Assembly: GCA_965198095.1 (NCBI GenBank) | Contig: OZ240239.1 | Location: 1 to 64,000, forward strand | Origin: CBDFJH01 sp965198095 | GTDB taxonomy: Bacteria; Latescibacterota; UBA2968; GCA-2709665 | DNA length: 64,000 nucleotides | Direction: 5' to 3' | Part shown: one piece after another, positions 54,517 through 61,632 of the stretch | Layout: every line of letters begins with the position of its first letter | Position numbering within the stretch: position 1 is the first letter of the stretch | Notes under the pieces: model-generated | Told to the model about the DNA's origin: nothing | The model's database searches: none | The model's input: only the letters and a program-made list of their open reading frames with translations | Translations under genes and position numbers: made by a program

Positions 54517-56022
54517 TTAACCTTCAGGAATCTGCAGTGCGTAAAGCTTTGCCTTCTCCATGTAGAATCTGACTCTCGCCGGAAGGCATCCCCCGATATC
54601 CCCGTTCCCTTTCCACGTGAAGGTATGGGCCAGGCTGTCTCCGCTGAACCGGTCGCAGTCTTCCCTGGAATAGCCGTCGATCACGAACCCGTCCACGTTC
54701 AGCAGCTCCGCTTCGATACGGCCCTCGGGCGCTTCCGCGTTGACGACCAGTCGATTGCCGGGAGAATACAGGGCCTTCGTCATGAGCGTAGCCGAGTTGT
54801 CCTTTGGGTGGCGATCGTTGGGAGAGGCATCGATCGACACGAACCCGTCCAGACGCAGCCTGGCCAGTCCGACGGCCGTGTTCGGCTCACAATCGCTGCC
54901 TGTATAGTAGACCCAGAGCTCGTCGCCGACCCGATCCGGGGTCGAGATGGTCACCGATTTCGAGTCCCAGCTTCCCTCCGTTCCCGCGGACATAAAGGGT
55001 CCGGTCCTCGGCCTCTGCCAGTGGAAACCGTCTCTGCTGTGGGCAAACCAGGAGTCATAGGTGTTGGATGCGGTGTGGCTGACCCGCAGGAAGCCGAGGT
55101 ACATGCCCTCATAGTAGGTCCCACCCATGCCCTCAAAATCGATATCCAACGGATCCAGCTCGTCCCTGTCGATGATGGGCAACGGCGTGCTCCAGTGAAT
55201 CAGGTCGTTGCTCTGCATCCTCAGGATGGACCGCTCCGTCCTGTGAACCAGGACCGGCTTGGGATAGATGTTTCGGCAGATCCCGACATACTTCCTGCTC
55301 ACGGGGTCATACATCACCCCGAGGGTCTCATCTCCCCGGCCGTGGCTGAAAGGCCCGGGGTCCTCCGTCCAGTGAAGCCCGTCCGGGGAATGCTGGACCA
55401 TCGGGTGCTGCAGCCCTTCCTTGTCTCGTGTGGAGTAGACCATCTTGTACCGCCTGGAAGGATCGGCCTCCTTGTCCTTGAGGATATACTGTCCCTTGCC
55501 CCAGTAGAAGACATTCGTATCGTTGCCGTCTTCGTCCCTGTGCAGGCCCAGCGGCGACCGGTCCCAGGTGATGCCGTCCCGGGAGGTGGCGTAGAGACAC
55601 CGGTAATGCCACCTTCGAACCGGCACATCCTCCGTCGTCAGACCGTTGTACCACATCTTCCAGATGCCTTCCTCTTCGTCGTACATGATCCGCGTCGGCC
55701 ACGGCGCAGACTCCCCCTCCCACGGATAGGCGCGCTTCATGATCGGATTGCCCTCGAACCGCACCGGCTGATTCAGCGTCCGGGTGACGAAGCTGGTCGC
55801 CCGGAGCAGGTGGCCGGGAACGTCTCCTGCGATCCGGTCCACCCCCTCCGTCCAGCCGTCGAGATCGCTGCGGTCCCGGGCAGGGGGCTGAATCCAGCGG
55901 GCCGTTTCCGCGAGGCGGGGCGTGATCCACCGCGTTCGCTCGACGATATAGTCATCTATGAACAGCTGCTTTTGCGTCCCGATGTTCACGATCAGTTCCG
56001 AACCAGGGATTTCTAATCTCAT
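54517..56022 (-). CDS. Glycosidase-like beta-propeller protein (LFIDDY family), copy B
   Basis: 501 residues, differing from copy A (48308-49810) by scattered substitutions and one extra residue (EDVPVRRWHYRC in place of QDNPRRFFYRC). Blade motifs are conserved: ATSRDGITWDRSPLG, SPDGLHWTEDPGPF, AHSRDGFHWQRP. Similarity covers the whole gene and its GGAGGG ribosome site but fades just outside, so it is a gene-sized duplication whose flanks have since been replaced. It sits between DUF4091 and a sulfatase on the same strand. Function as for copy A: probable glycosidase, unproven. Confidence 0.72.
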   Translation of the reverse strand: MRLEIPGSELIVNIGTQKQLFIDDYIVERTRWITPRLAETARWIQPPARDRSDLDGWTEGVDRIAGDVPGHLLRATSFVTRTLNQPVRFEGNPIMKRAYPWEGESAPWPTRIMYDEEEGIWKMWYNGLTTEDVPVRRWHYRCLYATSRDGITWDRSPLGLHRDEDGNDTNVFYWGKGQYILKDKEADPSRRYKMVYSTRDKEGLQHPMVQHSPDGLHWTEDPGPFSHGRGDETLGVMYDPVSRKYVGICRNIYPKPVLVHRTERSILRMQSNDLIHWSTPLPIIDRDELDPLDIDFEGMGGTYYEGMYLGFLRVSHTASNTYDSWFAHSRDGFHWQRPRTGPFMSAGTEGSWDSKSVTISTPDRVGDELWVYYTGSDCEPNTAVGLARLRLDGFVSIDASPNDRHPKDNSATLMTKALYSPGNRLVVNAEAPEGRIEAELLNVDGFVIDGYSREDCDRFSGDSLAHTFTWKGNGDIGGCLPARVRFYMEKAKLYALQIPEG

Positions 56023-56099
56023 GGGGTATGACCCTCCTCGTCATCGAATTGAAAGTCGGCCACCGGGCAACAGTCCTGCCGGATGCACGGCCGCGTTCT

Positions 56100-56329
56100 A
56101 TTCGAATGGTTTGCGATCCGCGGTTCGCGATTCACGGTCTTACGGTACCCGATCCCCGTGTCTTGCCTTCCCGATCTCGGGGTTCGGGATTCGGGGTTCG
56201 AGGATTTACAGAGACGTGACTGTCACTTCCATATTTTCAGCGACTTGTAGCTCCTCACTTCATACCTCCCGTAATTTCAATACCGACGTACCCCGATCCC
56301 CGTGTTTTGCCTTCCCGGTACCCGCTCTC
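56100..56329 (-). repeat. GGTACC repeat cluster at the sulfatase stop
   Basis: GATCCGCGGTTCGCGATTCA and GGTACCCGATCCCCGTGTCT units, a GGGTTCGGGATTCGGGGTT segment, and a final GGTACCCGCTCT unit that touches the sulfatase stop at 56330. Nothing coding is seen in 56023-56329. Confidence 0.65.
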
Positions 56330-57757
56330 TTATGAAAGGCACCACTCATAAGGACCCGGACCCGTGCGGCCCAGCATCGATCGGATCTTCTCTCGCAGAT
56401 CCGAGATGCGATCCGCCTGCTCGGGTTGTCCAGCGAGATTGATGATCTCGTTCGGATCCGTGTCGAGGTCGTAAAGCTCGTCTCCGTCGAACCGGTGCCG
56501 GATATACTTCCATCCCTCGTCGCGGACCATGATCCGAGCCGCCAGCTCCGCCGGATCATCGCTCAGGGCCTGGATGATCCGCCAGGTGGCAATCTCCGCG
56601 AAGACCGGCTCCGGATCCGGCTCCCGGCCACCGGCCACCGGCGCGGCGACGCTGCGGCCATCTATCGGCTTCTCCAGCGCCGCGCCCGCAAGCTCCAGCA
56701 GGGTGGGCATCAGGTCCACACCACCGAGCGGGGTTTGGATGCGCCGGCCCGCCGGAAGCCCGTCCGGCCACGAAAGGATGCAGGGCACCCTCACGGAGCC
56801 TTCATAGAACACGCACTTGGTCGTAAACCCGTGGTCGCCCAACATCTCGCCGTGGTCGCTCATGAAGACCACGATCGTATGTTCGAGGAGGTCCAGCGCG
56901 CGAAGCCGGTCGATCATCCGCCCCACCTCGAAGTCGATATGCGTCACCAGCGCGAAGTAGTGCGCCATCATCCGTTTGAACGCCGTTTCGTCCACGTCCG
57001 GTTTCAGCCGGCCGACGTCGGAGCGCAGGTAGTGTGGCCGGCCGTCCAACGGATCGGCCCACGTCGGCGGCAATTCGATTCGGTCGATCGGATATGTCTC
57101 CACGAGCTCGGGCGCAACGATGATCGGGGGGTGGGGGTCCTTCACGCTGAGAAACAGAAAGAAAGGCCGTTCGTCCCGCCCATCCAGGAAGGCCAGCCCC
57201 TGGTCCACAGTCCAGGTGGTCCGCTGCTGTCTCGGATCGGTCAAGCGGCCGTATTTCATGAGATAGCCGTCGTCCGTCATCGTGCCGACAGAGTTGATGT
57301 CGGGCACCTTCTCTCGCTCGAGGTAGTCCTGCCAGAGATCGGGATGGTCGCCCTGATAGCCGAAGGCCCGCCAGAAGTCGGTAAACCCGTGCTGGGGTTC
57401 GTGATCCCGCCCCAGATGCCAGGGGCCCACGATGCCGCATCGGTAGTTCTCGCGTTTCAGTACGTCCCCGATCGTAACGCAGTCCGCGCGCATCTCCGAC
57501 CCGGGCCGCCCGAGCAGTCTTCCGGGCCCGTAGTTGACGAGTTGCCCGTGGGCGTGCGGGTAGGTCCCGGTCAGCCAGCTCGCACGGGCCGGGGAGCAGA
57601 CCGGCGACGCGCAGTAGGCGTTCTCGAACACCACCCCGTTTTCCGCAAGCCGATCCAGGTTCGGCGTCCGGACCAGCTTGTGATTGGCGAATCCCCCGTA
57701 GTCGTAGCGGAGCTCATCGCACATGATCAGCACGACGTTTGGACGTTGCATTGACAT
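56330..57757 (-). CDS. Sulfatase (formylglycine type, CSPAR motif)
   Basis: 475 residues. QRPNVVLIMCDELRYDYGGF holds the first metal ligands, SPVCSPARASWLTGTYPHAH the formylglycine Cys54, and FMSDHGEMLGDHGFTTK the later ligands. The ELYDLDTDPNEIINLAGQPE end is typical. An in-frame ATG two codons on is an alternative start. No signal peptide. The DUF6785 membrane gene ends only 25 bp upstream, so transporter and sulfatase are almost certainly in one transcript, suggesting intracellular desulfation of an imported compound. Confidence 0.9.
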   Translation of the reverse strand: MSMQRPNVVLIMCDELRYDYGGFANHKLVRTPNLDRLAENGVVFENAYCASPVCSPARASWLTGTYPHAHGQLVNYGPGRLLGRPGSEMRADCVTIGDVLKRENYRCGIVGPWHLGRDHEPQHGFTDFWRAFGYQGDHPDLWQDYLEREKVPDINSVGTMTDDGYLMKYGRLTDPRQQRTTWTVDQGLAFLDGRDERPFFLFLSVKDPHPPIIVAPELVETYPIDRIELPPTWADPLDGRPHYLRSDVGRLKPDVDETAFKRMMAHYFALVTHIDFEVGRMIDRLRALDLLEHTIVVFMSDHGEMLGDHGFTTKCVFYEGSVRVPCILSWPDGLPAGRRIQTPLGGVDLMPTLLELAGAALEKPIDGRSVAAPVAGGREPDPEPVFAEIATWRIIQALSDDPAELAARIMVRDEGWKYIRHRFDGDELYDLDTDPNEIINLAGQPEQADRISDLREKIRSMLGRTGPGPYEWCLS

Positions 57758-57782
57758 AGTCCCACCCTTTGAAACGTGCTCC

Positions 57783-59756
57783 TCATCTGAAGCTGTGCGC
57801 GGTCCCGTATCCCTTGATCGTCGGGAACCAGATAATGTCCACGATCGTAGAAACGCTCAACGCGACGAGATAGGCGACGATCAACGCGTAGAAGAAAGGT
57901 TTCGAGCGCTCATAGAGAGCCACGCCCCCGAACCGGATGATGATCGACTTGGCGAGCCAGACCAGAAAGACGTTGAAACCGAGCACGTTCGGAAAGGCCA
58001 GCGCGATCGGGTGAATGGGCCAACCCGTAAACCGTGATCCGAGGAAACTCAACAGGGCGGCCTCCAGCGCTCCGAACACCCAGACACCCAGCTTTTGGGG
58101 ATCGAACCCCGGCGGACTGGTCGCTTCAATATCGCCTACGAGGCTCAGGAGCTGATGACTAATCGTCGTACCCCCCACGTTCACCGCTCCTTGAGTGTAG
58201 GAGAGATGCATATGGGTCGAGACCTGGACAATGTATCCGACAAGGAGGGCTACGGGCAGGAGCCCCCACACCAGGGGTCGGCGCTGCAGGGCCTTCCCGA
58301 TCATCCGGAAGACGTGTACAATGGCCGGAATCGCCAACGGCCGGGCAAACCCGGATGCGAGGCCGCTCGCATCCCCGACAACGAGGCCGACAAGATCGCG
58401 GGGCGACAGGGGCCGGCTTCCCGCGATCGACCTCAGGATCTTCCAACCGGTTCGACCCGGCGTTCGCAGCCAGACGAACCCGGTCGCGGCCGCGTATTTG
58501 GCCAGCCCGAAATAGACGACGAAGTAAAGCATAAGCTGGATGACCGCAAACTGCGGGCTGAAACCTGCCGACACGAGCCAGCCGAACAGGAAACAGGAGG
58601 CCCACAGGAATCCGAGCCAGGCCGTCCGGTAACGGACCGGCACGCCGTCATCCTGCTCCGGTTGCCGAAACGCCTTTCGAAACGACGCCTTCAGGTGACC
58701 TCTGGCCACCCAGACCGACCAGGCCACTAGGAAGGTCAGCGCGCCGTGCCCTTCCAGCATCACGATCTCGAATGGGCCGATCGACTGCCCGGCGAGGCCG
58801 ACCGTAAACCCGATCCGGTTCATCATCCCCAGTTTCAGGAGGCGCAGCACGTAGAACACCCAGAAGCTGAACAGGATGTTGAGCGGACAGAGGTAGGCAA
58901 GTCCGATGAACACCGGAGATACGAACGTATGGAAGGGAGGGAAATAGTTGCCGAGCTCGATCGCTTTGCCGGCCGAGTCAAAAATCGTGATCCTGGGCAT
59001 GTCGAGGATGAAGTAGCCCGCGATGTTCCAGAAGAGGATACTGCCCACGACCGCGAACCCCGCCCAGAAGGCCCGCGTCCTGAGCGCATCCGGCACGCGG
59101 TTGCCTTCAGACGTCTCCAGGAGGTCGGCTGGGAACCTGGACAACGGGAAGTTCAGGCGCTCGTGATCCGACCACTGCCTGTAGAACAGCACACTCGCGA
59201 AGAACCCCGCCATGACCAGAGAGACCGTCCCGGAAAACCACCAGGAAACCGGCCGGACCCAGGCTTGCCAAGGGATCGACTCACCCGGCCTCAACCCCAG
59301 GTAGTAGCCTTCCACGGCCGGATGGCGTTCCTCGAAGAAGAGATGCATGGGTATGTAGGGACCCACGACCTCCCACAACCGATCCTCCGGTGTGGAAAAA
59401 TAGGACGGAGCCGCGATCTGGCGGAACAGACTGCCCACGACTCCGATGCCCGGCAGCGTCCCGACCAGCCAGGTCATCCCGAAGATCGTGAGTACCTCGG
59501 TCCGTGACAGCGCCCAGCGCGGATTCGCGAACTTCAGCAGAATGTTCAGAAAGGTCCAGAACACGAGGACGAGCAGGCAGGTCGTCGGCATGAACACCCG
59601 CACGAGCCCCCGCCCGTAGTGCTCGGCGAACACACACATGCCCACAATCGATGCCAGCCCGAGCAGGAAGGCCCTGCCCGTCACCCGCTCCGGCGGACAG
59701 GCATGCACGGCCTCCGTCTCAATCTCTGCCGTGCGATATGCTGCGCCAGCTTCCAT
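57783..59756 (-). CDS. DUF6785/DUF6784-type polytopic membrane protein
   Basis: 657 residues; GAGGTG just precedes the ATG. It has about 14 hydrophobic segments, for example AFLLGLASIVGMCVFAEHYG, MPTTCLLVLVFWTFLNILLK and PLVWGLLPVALLVGYIVQV. Shared motifs with the paralogue at 36.2-38.2 kb include LTIFGMTWLVGTLPGIGVVG, RQWSDHERLNFPLSRFPADL, GNYFPPFHTFVSPVFIGLAY, WPIHPIALAFPNVLGFN and WLAKSIIIRFGG. Family function is uncharacterised; OPT-like transport is likely. It is directly followed by a sulfatase gene. Confidence 0.78.
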   Translation of the reverse strand: MEAGAAYRTAEIETEAVHACPPERVTGRAFLLGLASIVGMCVFAEHYGRGLVRVFMPTTCLLVLVFWTFLNILLKFANPRWALSRTEVLTIFGMTWLVGTLPGIGVVGSLFRQIAAPSYFSTPEDRLWEVVGPYIPMHLFFEERHPAVEGYYLGLRPGESIPWQAWVRPVSWWFSGTVSLVMAGFFASVLFYRQWSDHERLNFPLSRFPADLLETSEGNRVPDALRTRAFWAGFAVVGSILFWNIAGYFILDMPRITIFDSAGKAIELGNYFPPFHTFVSPVFIGLAYLCPLNILFSFWVFYVLRLLKLGMMNRIGFTVGLAGQSIGPFEIVMLEGHGALTFLVAWSVWVARGHLKASFRKAFRQPEQDDGVPVRYRTAWLGFLWASCFLFGWLVSAGFSPQFAVIQLMLYFVVYFGLAKYAAATGFVWLRTPGRTGWKILRSIAGSRPLSPRDLVGLVVGDASGLASGFARPLAIPAIVHVFRMIGKALQRRPLVWGLLPVALLVGYIVQVSTHMHLSYTQGAVNVGGTTISHQLLSLVGDIEATSPPGFDPQKLGVWVFGALEAALLSFLGSRFTGWPIHPIALAFPNVLGFNVFLVWLAKSIIIRFGGVALYERSKPFFYALIVAYLVALSVSTIVDIIWFPTIKGYGTAHSFR

Positions 59757-59834
59757 GCCACCTCAACTGAATTCCGGGTCGCCGCAACCTTCTCCAACAG
59801 GGTGCTCAAGGTTGATCAGAATGTCGCGGGTCCG

Positions 59835-59925
59835 GCCCGATCCACGGCCGCGTTCCAGCCGATATCCGATCCACGATTTACGATCCACGGTGGTGCGGTC
59901 GCCCCGCTTCCCGGCAGACCGATCC
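59835..59925 (-). repeat. GATCCACG repeat next to the PhyH stop
   Basis: GATCCACG units at 59840, 59871 and 59882, then a GC-rich stretch, ending at the TAA of the PhyH fragment (59926). Confidence 0.5.
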
Positions 59926-60441
59926 TTAGCGAGCCTGATAGGCCGTATTGAACCGCCTGGACCTGTCGTTCAGGAGGCCGTAAAACCTCCGCGCGTCCGG
60001 ATCAGCGTGGTCGCGCCACAGGCGCGCGGGGACGACCGTGAAATGGCTGAGGATGGGACCGGACTGCAGGCCGTGGTACGTCTGGAGGGTCTTGCGTTCC
60101 TTTGTGGTGGGACGAATATGCGCTGTATGTAGGAGCGCAACGTTGAACAGGACGACCGTTCCGGCCGGTCCGTGAAGGTCCACTTTCCCACGTCGCGCAA
60201 GCTGGGCTTCGGTTTCCAGGACGGGATCGCCGCAGGCTTCGGGCGAAAGCGAGAAACAGTGGGTGCTTTCATCCACGTCAGCGAAATAGACCAGCATCTG
60301 GACGAAGGCCGTTCTTGGTGGATGATCCTCCCGGTGTTTGCGATCCCGATGCCACTTTTGCCACGGCGCTCCCTCGTAGGGTCCCATATGCCGAAGACAC
60401 GACTCTGCCAGACAGGGCAGTCCGCCGAGTATCTCTTCCAA
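59926..60441 (-). CDS. Phytanoyl-CoA dioxygenase (PhyH)-family protein, 5'-truncated
   Basis: The frame holds WQKWHRDRKHREDHP with the H-x-D iron ligands, QMLVYFADVDESTHCFSLSP, GPAGTVVLFNVALLHTAHI with the distal His, and RPTTKERKTLQTYHG with the 2-oxoglutarate Arg. All Fe(II)/2-oxoglutarate residues are present. Protein-like sequence (SHGLIRHPLILPYLEEILGG) continues upstream in frame to 60487, where a TGA precedes it and the toxin gene ends. Family members are ~260-300 residues, so 80-100 N-terminal residues are gone. A TTG at 60441 could start a 171-residue remnant; activity is doubtful. Confidence 0.7.
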   Translation of the reverse strand: MEEILGGLPCLAESCLRHMGPYEGAPWQKWHRDRKHREDHPPRTAFVQMLVYFADVDESTHCFSLSPEACGDPVLETEAQLARRGKVDLHGPAGTVVLFNVALLHTAHIRPTTKERKTLQTYHGLQSGPILSHFTVVPARLWRDHADPDARRFYGLLNDRSRRFNTAYQAR

Positions 60442-60480
60442 ATAGGGGAGAATCAGCGGATGCCGGATCAGCCCATGGCT

Positions 60481-60780
60481 TCATGCTCTCACCGCCCCAG
60501 AACCCTTCACCGGTACAGCCTTGTCGCGGCTACCGACCCTCACCACCAGGACACATAAAGTATCGTCCTGAATGTCGCAGATCACGCGACAATCCCCTAC
60601 CCGATAACGCCACAACTCACCCAGTGGGCCGGTCAGTGCCTTGCCCAGGTTCCGTGGGTCCTCCAGTCCCGCAACCCGCTCGTTCATGTGATCGACACTG
60701 CGTCGAGCCATCTGCTTGTCGAGCTTGCGAAGCGGGGTCCGGGCGGATGCGGTGTACTCAGTCGTCCAAGTTAAGGGCAT
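60481..60780 (-). CDS. RelE/ParE-superfamily toxin
   Basis: 99 residues. The RelE pattern is plain: LRKLDKQMARRSVDHMNERV in the N-terminal helices, then LEDPRNLGKALTGPLGELWR, YRVGDCRVICDIQDDTLCV and LVVRVGSRDKAV in the beta-sheet. RelE-type toxins cut mRNA in the ribosome; ParE relatives poison gyrase. The K-A-L-x-G-x-x-G-E-L-W-R-Y-R-V-G-D-x-R form favours RelE. The ATG lies inside the end of the antitoxin gene (23-base overlap), the usual coupling. Its 3' end borders the truncated PhyH gene. Confidence 0.87.
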   Translation of the reverse strand: MPLTWTTEYTASARTPLRKLDKQMARRSVDHMNERVAGLEDPRNLGKALTGPLGELWRYRVGDCRVICDIQDDTLCVLVVRVGSRDKAVPVKGSGAVRA

Positions 60781-60985
60781 TCCTCACGTCGGCAGAGGAG
60801 TAGACTTTCTCTTTGCCTTGACGAAGGCGCTCCAGTACGTCCGCGGCAAGGTAGTAGTCCTCCATATCGTCGAGGCCACGCTCGATCACCTCACGCAGGT
60901 AGAAAGCCTTGGTGCGGCCGGTCTGCGAGGCCAGAAAATCAAGCCGTTGCTCGGTTTCAGGCGCAAGTCGAATCGAAGTCGCCAT
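60758..60985 (-). CDS. RelB-type ribbon-helix-helix antitoxin
   Basis: 75 residues: MATSIRLAPETEQRLDFLAS is the DNA-binding ribbon and first helix, QTGRTKAFYLREVIERGLDD the second helix, and DVLERLRQGKEKVYSSADVR the toxin-wrapping tail. GGAGG lies about 9 bases before the ATG. It overlaps the toxin start. An 18-bp perfect palindrome lies 23 bases upstream and is the likely operator. Confidence 0.87.
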   Translation of the reverse strand: MATSIRLAPETEQRLDFLASQTGRTKAFYLREVIERGLDDMEDYYLAADVLERLRQGKEKVYSSADVRNALNLDD

Positions 60986-61007
60986 GTCGCCGGTCCTCCA
61001 GAGTCTT

Positions 61008-61025
61008 ATGAATACATGTATTCAT
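61008..61025. promoter_or_regulatory. Toxin-antitoxin operator palindrome
   Basis: ATGAATACATGTATTCAT is a perfect 18-bp palindrome, 23 bases before the antitoxin start. RHH antitoxins repress their own operon by binding such sites. The TATTCA part could overlap a -10 element on the minus strand. Confidence 0.7.
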
Positions 61026-61088
61026 TGACCCCAACGGATCAATACGGGTCACGGATCTACGGCTCTTTCTGGCAAAGGGCCTTCACTT

Positions 61089-61470
61089 ATTACCGGGAGC
61101 GACAAATCGTTGACATCATTTCCGCGTATGACAGGGGCGTATCGTGTCAACGGTATCGTGCTCTCCTGAGGAACTTCGGTGTGGCACCGGCAGCTTGCTG
61201 CCGGTGGGAAATGACGAGCGGATTTTGTAATACTAAGAGCAATGAATTTTTCACGGGCGGGCGAGCCGCCCGTGGCACACGAGATTCAGACCTTGTGTAT
61301 TGAGGATTCGGTTATGATCAGCTGAGCAACTCGCTCATTGGGCACTCAGGGACACGGGGCCTTTGCACTCATCGCAGCCCCTGCGCCTCTCTCTTCGAAC
61401 CTGGCCCCGTTCGCGTCGAGCGCCAGCGCCCGAGATCGGGTGTCAACTATATAATGCTCTCCTTAATATC
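61089..61470. repeat. Dispersed repeat R2, copy 2, with REP hairpins in the middle
   Basis: 61089-61167 and 61320-61470 correspond to the two blocks of copy 1 at 50.2-50.6 kb. Between them lie two hairpins not in copy 1: arms CACCGGCAGC/GCTGCCGGTG (61185-61206, same as 26838-26859) and CACGGGCGG/CCGCCCGTG (61252-61274). No gene is visible in 60986-61632. Confidence 0.7.
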
Positions 61471-61632
61471 AATTTTCGGGCTAACTCAACGGCTGCATCT
61501 GCCGTTGTGAGTATAGGTAGATCCTCCAGGTGACTCAGGCGCCGCCGGGCGGGTTCCGCATCAATGAAGATTGGGGATATCGTCGAGTAGCCCTTCGAGC
61601 CACGCCGCTTCTGCCTTACTGGCAGCGGCGTT

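Noticed and set aside
54208..56016. Long plus-strand frames opposite both LFIDDY copies (also 48254-49498)
   Set aside because: They resemble each other only because the minus-strand genes are paralogues. They show no protein family features and extend into repeat DNA.
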